Program-made: the position numbers and the translations under genes
Source: Alisma plantago-aquatica
Lineage: Eukaryota > Streptophyta > Magnoliopsida > Alismatales > Alismataceae
Assembly (NCBI GenBank): GCA_963693085.1
Contig: OY856412.1
Location: 1,408,229,194 to 1,408,293,193 of the forward strand
Length of the DNA stretch: 64,000 bases
Direction: 5' to 3'
In this document: positions 10,401 to 22,330 of the stretch, one piece after another
How the letters are laid out: the number at the start of each line of letters is the position of its first letter
Numbering within the stretch: the first letter of the stretch is position 1
Notes under the pieces: generated by a model
What the model saw: only the letters and a program-made list of their open reading frames with translations
Told to the model about the DNA's origin: nothing
Database searches by the model: none

Positions 10401-12300
10401 TGAAGGAAGACAACTTGTGATTTATGCATCATATCATCAAGTCTCCACATACATCTTATTGTCATGAAGATGCCATAGAACTTTGACTAGTACAAAGTCC
10501 TTTCACATAGCGTCAGCATAGAATTTGTCATACAGGATACACACTCAACTGTCCTTTTTTATTAATGAATGTAGTGTCAATTCTGCGTCAGGTAACACTT
10601 TCTAAGTCAGATCAGTACTATTCATACTTTGAATAATTCAGATGTCAAACCTTATTGACTTACCACCTTCTCAACTTACATCTTTTATGTAACAAGATTC
10701 TTGACCTTGGGAGTCTTCCATACTCCTCACTTAGTTTAGCATTTCTCCTTTATGGAGAGACTAGAGTTATGTTATGTTACCCACTTGGAACTACAAGTCT
10801 TTATCGTACATTTACTGTGCCACTCTAATCTGCTGACACAACACTAAACTTTCTAATGGCTTGTACCAACTATCCCATCAATTGTCTATTTCCTTGTCAT
10901 AAGGAGAGACTACTTATCAAATAAAAACTTATCTCAGAGTTATCTCTGAATGTTATGTATAAGCTGCCTCAACAAATCTAGATAGGGATATTCTAAGTAA
11001 TTATTTTTAGCTTGATATGCTTTTTCAAAATGATTCTACAATTGTTCCTTTAATTCATACATCCTTACTGATGTCATGTTTATGCGGAGTATAAAACCCT
11101 AACATATGACATCCATACCATAGTATGCAACTAGACCAATCTCAAAGTTGGCCCTTGTAGGTAACCAAACATTATTCATCTTATTAGGAGTCATATTCTC
11201 ATTTTCTTATATCATTAAAAATTCTTGGATACTAGGATTCCTTACCTTGGTATCCATTACATGTGCCAAAAACACATCATATCCATCTCCTTACTGTTAT
11301 TACCAAAACTGAGACATATAATAAGACCTTTCTTTCATCTTAGGACATTACTTATCACATATAACCTTGTCTTGGAACCAAGATCCATGACTGGAGAATA
11401 CTTTTCAAAGTATCCCTCTATAGATTATTTCTAATCCATGCACATTAAGTGTCATCAGATTTACTTAATTGTCGTGTCCTTGAAAGGAAAGAACATAAGG
11501 AAACATATTCCTTTTATCACCCCATCATGGCCCAGGGTTGTTTTATCAAAGATGAGACATTATCATCTCCTAAGATTATTGCATGAACTTTCAACTATTC
11601 ATGAGTCATTTACTTTTGTTTCATCCTAGGTTCCTTGCCATTATCATAGGAATTATAAGGATGATTACATGTCATCACTCCTTTCTTTGTTATTGTCTAA
11701 CATGTTCATGAATATTTTATGATTTTATCATAATACTCATTTTCACATTATAGAAAAGATCTTTACTATTCACACAATCTTTATCGAACATGGATCATCT
11801 CCCTTGTTCCCTTTCTCTTATCATGAGGATCATACTTTTTACTTCCTCATACACACAGATTGATCTGAGATCATCTTAGATTCCATTTTATTGCACTTAG
11901 GATGTGATAAAAATGTCCATGCCATACTTCTAGTTTTGTTATGCTCACTAGATTGTCTCAAAATGACTACTTGATCAGAGTAATCAAAATGATAACAATC
12001 TATGAGTTCCATATTTACCTTTTCTTCAATAGTTGAATACCTGGCCAGGGTATACAAGTAATGTGATTAGGTAGTATGCACCTTATTTAATATCATATTC
12101 CTTACTTTTCATATCATCCAAGATATAGGACTTAGCATCCCTAGATTTTCTCCAGGAATCACTTCTACACCTCATTCTCTTTTACATAGATAAAAGAAAC
12201 TATAAAGCATTTTAAAGGTTACAGAGCAAAATGTAAGTCCTCATCTTCCTTATGTCCTCATAGGACTAATCAAAGAAAGCTCAACAACAACTACTTTTCT
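10401..12300 (-). other. Interior of TR-GAG-like element, no gene recognised
   Basis: About 1.9 kb of AT-rich sequence with only short broken ORFs on both strands (for example 11839-12057 minus). I found no protease, RT, RNase H or integrase motif. Confidence 0.45.
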
Positions 12301-12559
12301 TATACTTAACAGATAAAATCATGAAATGACATATCAGAATGACACAATTTCATCTGACTTGTCTCAACTCATGGATCAATTACTACCTCAGGCTGATTCT
12401 TTATATAGAATCTCGTCGTTGCCTGTTTCCAACGTTGTTCTCTATCATTTGGTGCAGATGGACCTGCTCGGGATGTCTGTCCACATCCTTGTGTGCCACT
12501 TCTAAACCATTGCCTTTGAGAGTCTTGTTGACTCTACCTCAAAGGTTGGTTCATTCCCT

Positions 12560-13250
12560 TCTTTCTTTTCAGACTAAAGGATCTAATATGCCCAACATGT
12601 CTACACTGATAACACATCTTATAAGAACTCCCTGGTCTTGTCGGCCTTATTACTAATGTAGAGGCTAAATCACGAGTCCTAATTGGTGGAACATTAGGTC
12701 ATTTGCCCTTTCTTGGTAGCCACTGCCCTGGTGCATTAGATGTTGGTTGCATTGGTGGCACCAAAAACTTTCCCTTTTTAGAACTACTAGGCATCTGTTC
12801 CCGTGTTTGGAAATATGTTTTCTTAATTCCTACCTTATTATCCTTTTCTGGACTATCCCTCATCAAATTTCCTACTTTCCTCCACTGGTAGCAGGTTCTG
12901 TTTTCTTGTCGTAGCTTAGTCCTTTTGACAGTTTCAACCATCCCAACATAACTATGTTGATAAAAAATCCCATTAGAGTCTAGAAATTCATCATTAGAGA
13001 CTGGTAATCTAGGTTGTACTACTAGTATCTGGTCCACTATATAAATCACTACTATCCTAGCCTGCCTAACAAGAGCATAAAAAGAAGGATTCTCTATCAT
13101 AGCTGGATTAACTTGGGGATTCTCAGGCTGTCTCTCTTCTCTTGCCTGATCCCTTGCACCTTCTCTTGGTGCAGTAGCATTGCTCTCAGCAATGTGTTCC
13201 TTGTGTTATCTAGACATCTTTAAGCTTTACTCTATCTTCTCCATAAATAG
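12560..13250 (-). pseudogene. Gag remnant with two zinc-knuckle-like motifs
   Basis: The minus-strand ORF 12699-13100 (133 codons) contains CYQWRKVGNLMRDSPE. It aligns with the CCHC zinc knuckle of plant gypsy Gag (C-x2-C-x4-H-x4-C), with several metal ligands changed. A second knuckle-like word, MCYQCRHVGHI, lies further along at about 12590-12620, in another frame and after a stop. It keeps the first Cys pair and His. Gag packages the RNA in the virus-like particle. The piece lies about 250 bp inside the PBS, as expected for a gag in minus orientation. Frameshifts, stops and lost ligands show it is dead. Confidence 0.62.
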
Positions 13251-13334
13251 AAGTCACTAAAAGATATACTGGAGGACACTAGAATAGACTCAACACCTTA
13301 GTCCTATGTCTCTGTAAACTCAGTGAACCTTAGG

Positions 13335-13351
13335 ATCTGACATCAAAACTT
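13335..13351 (-). other. Primer-binding site of minus-strand element (decayed)
   Basis: On the minus strand the LTR end GGTCATCACA is followed by TTTTGATGTCAGATCC. This differs at about three positions from TGGTATCAGAGC, the usual site for initiator Met-tRNA. It fixes the element's orientation. Confidence 0.6.
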
Positions 13352-14425
13352 TGTGATGACCAAAAACAAATCAAGCCATCACCAGTAATAATTGCAGAAT
13401 TACCATAAACAACAGATTAAAAAAATCACTAAAATTTAAAACCATTTTATAAGGAGATCCTCTTCCGGGAAACTCTTACTGAAAGATCCAAAACTTATGC
13501 ATATCATGATTCATATTGTACATACACTATTTCATCTCATCTCAAGGACAACATATAACAGTTGCTCTGTCAAAACATATACTGAAGCAACATAAAACCT
13601 TGAGGCATACAAGCCAAAATCTCAGATCATTCATGAAACCATTCCGAACTGACTCCAAGGACCTGAGAGTATAGAGACGACACATAGGACTTCTATCTAC
13701 AAGACATGACAGACAGTACACTCAACCTGAGTTGTTACCACTATTGCCGCTGTTGTTCTCCCTCTATAAAAAGTTCCCTACCACCTCATGCACGTCCACC
13801 TAAAAATTGTGGATCCTACGGGGTGAGACAATTGTCCCAGTGATAAATATAAATCTCTCCCGACAATATTATTATCATAGATAAACAATATAAAATTGAG
13901 CAGGGGTTCTTTTTATATTAACAAGCAAGATTAGTCACTGTTATAAGATGAACAAAGTAATATTTTCTTCTTTAACATAATGAATATATCTATGATAGAA
14001 CAATAAATCATTTATTCACTCTATAAGAAATGTGAAGAAACATGAATAACATCTATCCAACTAAGATGTATAAAAGAAGTGTACATCAACCAATGTCTTT
14101 CTGTATTTGATCCTTAAACAAATATGCTACTTAGCTGATTACAGATTACAATCATGCTTATACCCTGAGGAGATGAAGTATATCGTTCATGCTCCAACCG
14201 ACCACTAGTAAGTCAAAATTAGTACCATACACGGTCAATGACAGAGCTAGCTGTCAAGACCTCACCTTTCTCGGTCAGTATGAGACCACTTAGATTTAGC
14301 AGGACATCTCGTGTCATCTGCTAGTAGGACATCTCATTTCAACTGCAAATAGCATGCCAGGGTATAGAGGCATCTTCTCTATAGAGCTATATCCACAGCA
14401 TGCACTCTATTCAGGGAGATTTTAG

Positions 14426-14430
14426 TTATC
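14426..14430. other. Empty-site equivalent of the twin-C48 element insertion
   Basis: TTATC here, inside TTTAGTTATCCATCCC, is the uninterrupted equivalent of the sequence at 6393-6397. It gives the target site of the element ending at 6392. Confidence 0.7.
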
Positions 14431-15345
14431 CATCCCTAGACTGTAAGAATGAGGAAGATTATACATCAATTACTCAACTGTTCTGGAGAATTACACTTCA
14501 ATCCATATCCACATAGAATGAAGAAGGATTCCATGCATTAATTCCTCATTCGGTTAGGAGATTCACATCATCCCGTGATAAATAAGAAAGGTGTGACATC
14601 AATTCTTCATTGGGACGTATGGATATATTTCATCCTTCACCCCCGCATATTAAAAAATATGCTCTCTGAGTTAAACTCATTTCACCATCGACAATTTTTG
14701 ACGCTGAATGGATCTATGGTCAGGGCACTACATTATGAGATATCTCTTTATTAATTAGGTACATTACAGTATCTTTTAGCATCAACCAAGTTTCAAACAT
14801 GAACTATAAAAGATGCTATAAAGAAAGGTGTAGTACTTTTAAGATCTTTTGAACACTTTGAATGTATAACACTCAGGATCTCAGTCCCTTATCACATCAC
14901 TGGGAATTTTCATCCCTTCACATCATCATCATCATGATTATTGGATCTGGGTATTCAAACCCTTAGATCACCACTTAGCATTTTCACCTCTATAATAGGT
15001 AACTATTACCTTTAGGTCCTCGAACCAAGGTATTCATCGCACTTGTTTGTATGAATATTTCACATAGCTCACATAGTTCATTTAAACATCTTGTCACCTT
15101 TTACTAGGAAAAAACTATCTTTTAATATAACATATTGTATAACCATTATACTTTATTGTACATATATTTAACATGGCTCACAAGGCTCATTGAAATCTGT
15201 ATCATATACAACATCATAGCTCATTCTGGGCTATACTCATCATCTCATGTTTCTATAATAGTTGCACTTCTAGGTAAAACTCTAGTAGTAGATGACATCA
15301 TTATGCAATTTCAAGAGAAATACATCCTTCCCATTATTAGGGTTA

Positions 15346-15501
15346 GGATATCCTTATAGGTTTCAAATTCACATCATTACTATGTGATATATGAGAAATG
15401 CATCCTTCCCATTATTAGGGTTAGGATATCCTTATAGGTTTCAAATTCACATCATTACTATGTGATATATGAGAAATGCATCCTTCCCATTATTAGGGTT
15501 A
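15346..15501. repeat. 78-bp tandem duplication specific to LTR copy 2
   Basis: GGATATCCTTATAGG and the following 63 bp occur at 15346 and again at 15424, almost unchanged. LTR copy 1 has one copy (near 7302-7400). Confidence 0.85.
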
Positions 15502-15839
15502 GGATTTTCTCAATCTAACTGATTAGGGTTGTAAGTGCATACCATCACACTTCACTAGGATTAGGTTTTCCCCTTAATAGCAAATTAAGGATTCAAGATC
15601 ATATTATCTAGAATAAAACCCTATTTCATACTCCACTCATCTTAGGAGTATCAATGCATGCTTATCGACATGTTTATCACACATGTAAAAGTCTCTCTCT
15701 TATCCTTATTAGGATGTTGATTGAATCATACTTTTACTAAGTTGGTTCAATTCTCCTCTTGAGATACATTATTTCACCATTATCAAATCTCATTATCTTT
15801 TATATTGCAATTAACACAACACATAACATATGTTACTCA

Positions 15840-17080
15840 ATCAAATACATATGATTGAAGTATCCCCACCATATCAGGTATTAAGATGTGTGTATACTAT
15901 CATATTATGCTTAAGATACATTCTTTACTTCATATCATGTATCCATATCGGGCATGTGGTATAACCACATCACCATATCGTGTTTAGGGTGTATCCCCTA
16001 ACACCATATCGGGTATCCATCTTGGGTTAGCTATCACTTAGTTCTTATCATCTCAAGTTAGCTTCATATCGTGTATGAGCTAGGTGCTTGAGCTTATATC
16101 AGGTATATGGTTATATTTGGTACCATATCATGTACAAGATTTGCACCATATCAAGCACAGAGTGTATGACTCATCATGTATCATTTAAGTGGTATATACA
16201 AGGTACCATATTGGTTTCCCATCTTGGATTATCATATCGGGTCTCCATGTTGGGTAACATATCGGGTTACCATGTTAGGTAGACCCTTAGGCTCATAACC
16301 TTTTATGCCTTCAAGGATCAGCTCTATCATATAGTTACATGACAAGCTAGGTGTCTAGTTGAATTCTTTTACAACAATCCATTACACAAAGGATAGGGTA
16401 TATCGGGTTTCAATCCATCATCTAGGGTTTTCCACCATATCGGGCAGAGTGTACCATATCGTGCATGAGGTATGAATTTGACCTCATATAGTTCACAAGG
16501 TAAAGTAGGTGTTATTCCTATCATCCAAGAAATATCAATCATATCATCCATGTGGTATCACTCACCACTACATCGGTTTACCCATCATCTTGGGTTTTAT
16601 ATCGGATTTCTCATCACCATCTAGGGTTTTCAACCCATATCGGGTTAGGGTATAGTCCTAACACCATATCATGTAGGAGGTGAATATCGTGCTCATGGTG
16701 TATATATGTCTCACTCATATCCCCCATGAGATATACCCTCCTCACCATATCATGTTTATGGTGTACTTATATCAACATGTTGGGTTGCTTACCCTCTTGG
16801 GCTTTGCTATGTCAGGTTGGAGTTCATGCTTGGCTCCCTATCGTGCATATGGTATGGAACTTGATCTTATATCATGCACAAGGGTATGCTTAAAAACATA
16901 TCGTGCACAAGGTGTGTCAAGGGTATGCTTAACAACATATCGTGCACAAGGTGTGTAATTTATGATCATATCATGCAAGAGGTACCTACTCATCACCATA
17001 TCGTGTTAATGAAGTGTTCACTCCATCATGTCGGGTTAGAGGTGCTTCAACCCATATCAGGTTGGGCTTTGATGATGTCA
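15840..17080. repeat. Irregular array of CATATC motifs, LTR copy 2
   Basis: Counterpart of 7740-8930. Here more sites read CATATCG, and several of these are CATATCA in copy 1. A 38-bp segment with CATATCGTGCACAAGGTGTG is duplicated near 16875-16950. Confidence 0.7.
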
Positions 17081-18639
17081 TCATAATCAAACTATAGACT
17101 CTTGTTCTTACTGTTCTAGATCATGGAAAACAGTCCTAGATACTTTTGGAACTCAAAGGGATATAAATTACTCAATGGAATTTGAAATTGAAGCAGTTCA
17201 ACAAGTTCAACAATATTGAAGGAAAATAATAATATAGTTGGGTTCAAGTTATATAACGTGCCTTATGAAAAACTTCAAAGCTCCAAGCTCCAAAGCTTCA
17301 CGTTCCTAAGGTTGAATATGAGCTTATCCAGGGTCCAAGTCTCGTTTGCAACTCCTCCATATACAATAAATCACCATAGTTAAGAACTTAGTGAAGGAAG
17401 GAAAGAGAGGAATATCTATAACCTGAAATCATGCTTCAACCAAGGTTGAAGATGACCATGGCCTTATGTTAAGCTTGGTGCTCGAGTTTCCCTTGCTCCT
17501 TGAGATACTATGCACGATATCTAAGTGGTTTTCATGATATCTCCAAGAAAGAGAGTTGTGGGGTTCGTAAACTTCCATAATTAGGTGGAAGGATAAGTAT
17601 ATATACTTGAGTTTCATGAAAGAGAATGTATAAGAGGTGTCTTCACCATATGCTACTAGGTGACACGTGGCCATGCATGGTTGACACATGTACATGCATG
17701 CACACATATATATCTTGACACATATAAGTCTTGATGATAATCTAGAGATGATATTTTGGTCATCCTTTATCTTGTTGGATAAGCTATCTCATCTTTATCT
17801 TATTAATTATGCAAACCAATACACTTTTTGCAAGGAGCTTCCAATTGGTCATGGACCACCTCATTGAGATGATTTACCCATCATGGCCTTTTCCAAGGCT
17901 CAAAAAACTGATAGGAGACTCCTACAATGGCTCCTTGGTCGATAGGGCTCCTATATCAAGTCTACAACTCGACACAACTCATTTAAGGCTTCACCTTCAA
18001 TTCTTTCTTGGTCTTTTCATCACCAAGAGTACCATCACTCAAAGATGATTCAAACATGGTGTCTCCTTCTTTCTCTCTCCTCTAAAAGATACAAAGAGGG
18101 AGTGGGGACACTCTAGAGGTGGTAATTTGAATCTCAACCCTATATTTCGGGTAAATTACAAATTGTTTGGTACAGAAGGCACTTAGCATTATTCAAACAA
18201 GATCAAACTTGGGATTTAGGCTTTCCACAAGCCACCACTTAACATTGTTCTCTCTCTTATGATACTAAAACACTTAGGACATATTCAACATATAACATAT
18301 TGCAATGTAACCCCTCATCTTGGGCAAATTGCACTTTTCACTCAGACTATCATATAATGCACAAATCGTTTGCAATTAAGCTCACACCTGAAAATAAACT
18401 TCACAAAGAGTCTTAATTACTTTCAAAAGATTAGAACAAGTTTGTAAATAATTTTCTTAAGAAAAGGGTTTTACCATAACCCAGGCTAGGGATGTTACAA
18501 CCATGTTTAGGGTGTAGATCATTTTGAGATGATCAAATTGATATATTACTTTACATGATTTGGCCATAGGAGTTAGTAGATGTCTTTTTTTATTATTTAT
18601 ATCAAAAATTTATACAAATTACCATCACAAACTTATGCC

Positions 18640-18649
18640 AAGGAGGGGG
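18640..18649 (+). other. Possible polypurine tract
   Basis: AAGGAGGGGG directly before TGTTACC, in the form PPT then LTR. Confidence 0.4.
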
Positions 18650-19881
18650 TGTTACCTTGATTAGTGATGATCAATCTGACCCCTAGATGGGTGATTGAAT
18701 TGCTACAGGCTCACCCGTGCCTGTATCCCCTTAGATTTCAGTGGTTTGCTACCTTGCCTAAATGCCCAAATATGGTGACAGGGGATGTGGATTGTCGGAT
18801 GGTGGGCCACAAATTGGAAATATTAAATGTCTTCCTGCCGTAAGGGTGGGGCAGCCCTACACTGTGGTTGGGAGGGATGGGATACATGATAGTCATCTCT
18901 AGGTTTGTGCCCTATCCACCGATCCTTAACTAGTTAATTGGGCTAGTGAGTGGACCTCTCCACCATTGCCCTTGGATCTAGCCTGAGGTCAATGCATCGA
19001 CTGAGATCTAAGGGCCCCTGGCCGTTGTCCATGTGTCTTTGCTTTGCATGTTTGAATGCCTGACTGTGATAGAGACTCATCGATATGAGACGAAGGTAGC
19101 TCACAAGAGGGTCACTACACTTTTAAAGCTTCTGCCCAAGCTTGTTGGGTTTGCGTGAGGCCAACAAAGGTCTTGCTCAATCACAAGGGGGTCAGGGGAC
19201 TCATCCCTGAGGTAGTAGTGGTGGCAGTTGTTCAATGAGCTTAGGGTTTGGGAGGTCAAAAATGTAGTTGCAAAGGGGTTGTATCATGAGAGAAACAAGG
19301 TGAAAGATGAGGGAAAAGTAAGAGGGGGTAGAGAGGAAAAGAATGTGCAAAATGGGCAAGAAATGGCTGTCGATTGGATGGAGCAAATGGAATAGCACTC
19401 CTTGTACCTTTGAGTGTACAAAGGTAGGATACAACTCTTAGTGCTTTGGATCTGAATCCATGCTTCATATTGATCACGTTGAAGATGGGTGGGGGCATGG
19501 GCCACACGACGCATGTACCCAGTTCCAAGCCCAATAAGAGAATACCCGGTACAAAATAGATATAAATAGGGTAAATGAGATTAAAAACAAGTTCAAAGGA
19601 TCCATTTTTCGAGTGTCATATCTTGAGAAATATAGTTCTGATTGAAGTGACTCTCACAATACCAGATTCATGTTTGAATCCTCTACAACTGATACACATT
19701 AGAAAGCAAGTGAGTAAATTGAATATGTTCAATTTCACTTGCAAGGTGGTAGTTCATTAAAGTATGAAATTCTGTTCAAACTTTCTAATTAATGTCACAC
19801 ATTGCAAAATTGATCATTAATGTGATCAAATTAAGGGATCCCAACACTTTAAATGTGAAATTGATATAAAACTTAGTAACA
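18650..19881 (+). mobile_element. Possible LTR (single copy, + strand)
   Basis: It starts TGTTACC after a purine tract. A matching inverted end, GTAACA, occurs at 19876-19881, and a TATAAATAGG box lies at about 19560. No second copy is in the window, so the right end is a guess. Short ORFs on both strands (such as 19201-19534 minus) show no known domain. Confidence 0.35.
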
Positions 19882-20145
19882 TGTCACTTGATGATAGATA
19901 AAGAGTAACAAAGATGAGAGAGAAAAGTCAAGTTTTCATAGATGCAAGTCGATGTACAAGATCAAACTACTCCCAGTGTGATCCATGCTGAAAAAGGACA
20001 CATATTCTTATAGTTGTTTATTTGTACACCAATATATATATATATATAGTGTGTGTGTGTGTGAGTGTGTGTGTGTGTGTATGTGTGTGTGTGTCTTTCA
20101 AAACTTTTCTTTCATGTATTATATCTGGGTTGATGTTGCATATAT
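19882..20145. other. Short noncoding stretch with a TA/GT microsatellite
   Basis: (TA)n then (GT)n at 20032-20094. Nothing else seen. Confidence 0.6.
20032..20094. repeat. (TA)n(GT)n microsatellite
   Basis: About 9 TA units are followed by GT runs with GA and AT interruptions. Confidence 0.95.
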
Positions 20146-21287
20146 TATTAGTTGACATATGGTGAAACCAAGTGTGGACGACCTTTGATTTATAGAAGGG
20201 GTATCCAACATTAACTGGAGATTGTGGTGGTACCCAGTTCAATTACTACTCAATGAGTCATCCCTTGTGGAACAATTGATGTAGATAGTTTTGGTCAGAG
20301 TGTTTCGACTCTCTATCTGAGTACCCAAGTTTAGAGGAGGAGTTTAAATTATCTGGACAACTAATATAGTCATCAAATCTAGACATGGCGAGCCCCATTG
20401 TGTAAAGGGGAGCTAGTTAGCAGACTTAGAGTATTGGGTCTACTCTAAGCCTCATATGATGATATCATAGATTGATATGATTCTTTCACATGTTGTGGTA
20501 CATTTCATGTGGGTTTAAGGCATTAGAAAGACAACTAAGAGATTAAGAAGTGAAACTCAAGAATTTATTGTTCGATTATTTAGATTAAGTAACCATATCT
20601 AGAATTATATTGTTTACTTATTCTCAATGTTTAAGCATGATGATGAATTTTATGATATATTCCTCATATAGTCCAATATTTAGAAAACTTACTTTTTCTA
20701 CCTATGTTTCAGCCAACTTAATAGGAAATATCTAACTAATTTGGTCTACTTGGATGAATTTCCATTCACTGAGCCAATATCTTACACACTCTATTAAACA
20801 TTTTTATAGGTAACACTATTATATGGAGATAGTAAAATATTTCAAAAATTCATGCCATTGAAGGATGTTAGTAGTGTTTTTAGTGAGCATAATCAGTCTT
20901 TGTCCCTGTCTACTCCAGATCCTTTTATAGAAAGAGTTGTAAATAATATTGTAGAACATTGTGTCTTTGCTACCACAATATGTATTTAGTAAACAAGACT
21001 TGTGTACTTGTAAATAAAAATAATTAGTATAAATTATTTTAATGTATTATGTACTTGTAAATGAAAAGAATTAGTACAAATTATTTAATGTATATCATTA
21101 AGATTGAAATTCGTTTATAAGAATTATATAGTATCCCTATGTGTTGCCAGTTCATGTGATAAATGTGTCAAATATCAGAATTATAAACTGGAAAAAAAAG
21201 TTAAGAGTGATATTTGGCTTTTTGTTTAGTCCTCAGTTTATGTTGAAATCTCATGATTAGTAGTTAATTTGATATGCATGTTTAACA
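20146..21287 (+). mobile_element. 5' LTR of a nested LTR retrotransposon
   Basis: It matches 34331-35374 in the same orientation, with many substitutions. It ends TTTAACA, 1-2 bp before a primer-binding site. The start is set by alignment with the TGTTAG start of the 3' copy. The divergence between the two LTRs suggests an old insertion. No ORF is kept in both copies. Confidence 0.7.
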
Positions 21288-21288
21288 A

Positions 21289-21304
21289 ATTGTTATCAGA
21301 GCTT
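21289..21304 (+). other. Primer-binding site
   Basis: TTGTTATCAGAGCTTC differs by one base in the core from TGGTATCAGAGC, the initiator Met-tRNA complement. It lies just after the LTR end. Confidence 0.75.
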
Positions 21305-22059
21305 CAGTTGAGTCATCAGGAACCATTAAGTTAGAAAATTTGAGTCATAAGTGTGGTAGTCAGAAGGTGATGGGATTATAGTTTTAGGAAGTTTTAGCAT
21401 TTAGATACCCTGCCCAGTACCTTAATACTTAGGTTGACCAGTATTAAGATACTCCTTTTTTTAAGGAAATTCATGCATTAATATGATAAAAGACAACTTA
21501 CAGACTTACTACAACTGCAAGCATAGAGATAACCTACAGTCGGGTATAAACCAGCCCAACCTAAAGAAAGTGGTAAAACAAGCCGATGGGAAAAAAATAA
21601 GATGAGACTATGGGGGAGGCACTCCTTAAACAAGACCTCAACATCGGAAAATAAAAGCTAATAAAAGTGAAATAGCACCAGGTGCATCTCCATCAGAAGT
21701 CTGATCCATCTTCCAGGATTTCCTTCAAGGTATAGATACCTCCATCACCATTATCAGCAAAGAAGCTCTCTGAGTAATATTCATCTTGGTTCACCATGGT
21801 GGAAGTTGTGGCATGTCCTGCATGAGGTGAGAGTAGCTAGGTCCAATAAAATGTTTGAAGAAACATTTAGTATGTGTCTGGTGGAGTTATCATATTTTCT
21901 CTAATTTCTTTCCATCCAAACGTTCCAAAGGATATTGATGAGGATGTCTTCTATTTTGAATTTCACAAATTGTGTAAGTGGTTTTACACTATTTGGTTAT
22001 GTTAAGCGTAGAAGTTTTTGAAGATTGTTGTTGTAAACTTGCAGTGAATAAAGATATGT

Positions 22060-22330
22060 TCAACAGTGTCTACATCTTTTTTTGCAAAGGTAGCATCTAG
22101 TAGGTCCTAAGAAACCTCTACGAGTGGTGTTATGATCAGTGAGAAGTTTGTTATTTAAGGTCAGACAGAAGAAGATTTTATGTTTGTGTGGCCATTTGGT
22201 CTTCCAAATATGAGTTTGGTTTGATAAGAGACCTCTACAAGACAAAAAGATGTAGGTTGCTTTTGGTGTATAATCAGGACCCCACATCTAGGAGATTTTG
22301 TTGCTGGTGTTGTTCTCCATTTCATAGATG
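22060..22330 (-). pseudogene. LINE C-terminal zinc-binding region (zf-RVT)
   Basis: The 75-codon ORF has WKTKWPHKHKIFFCLTLNNK, then LLTDHNTTRRG and CYLCKK. These fit the zf-RVT domain that ends many plant L1 ORF2 proteins (W..K.P.K...F.W, then CxxC). It lies between the RT and the poly-A end. The reading frame breaks just after CYLCKK, so the rest of the Cys/His cluster is not in frame. Confidence 0.7.

Larger units (their letters stand above)
13352..18499 (-). mobile_element. 5' LTR of the minus-strand TR-GAG-like element, 5.1 kb
   Basis: On the minus strand it starts TGTAACATCCC (right edge 18499) and ends in TCACA beside the PBS. The part 14426-18499 matches the left LTR. At 5148 bp it is long for a plant gypsy LTR. 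With only about 3.0 kb between the LTRs and gag as the only coding remnant, the element looks non-autonomous (TR-GAG or LARD type). Compared with copy 1 it has extra small tandem duplications (15346-15501, 16875-16950). It also keeps CG where copy 1 often has CA or TG. Confidence 0.78.
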
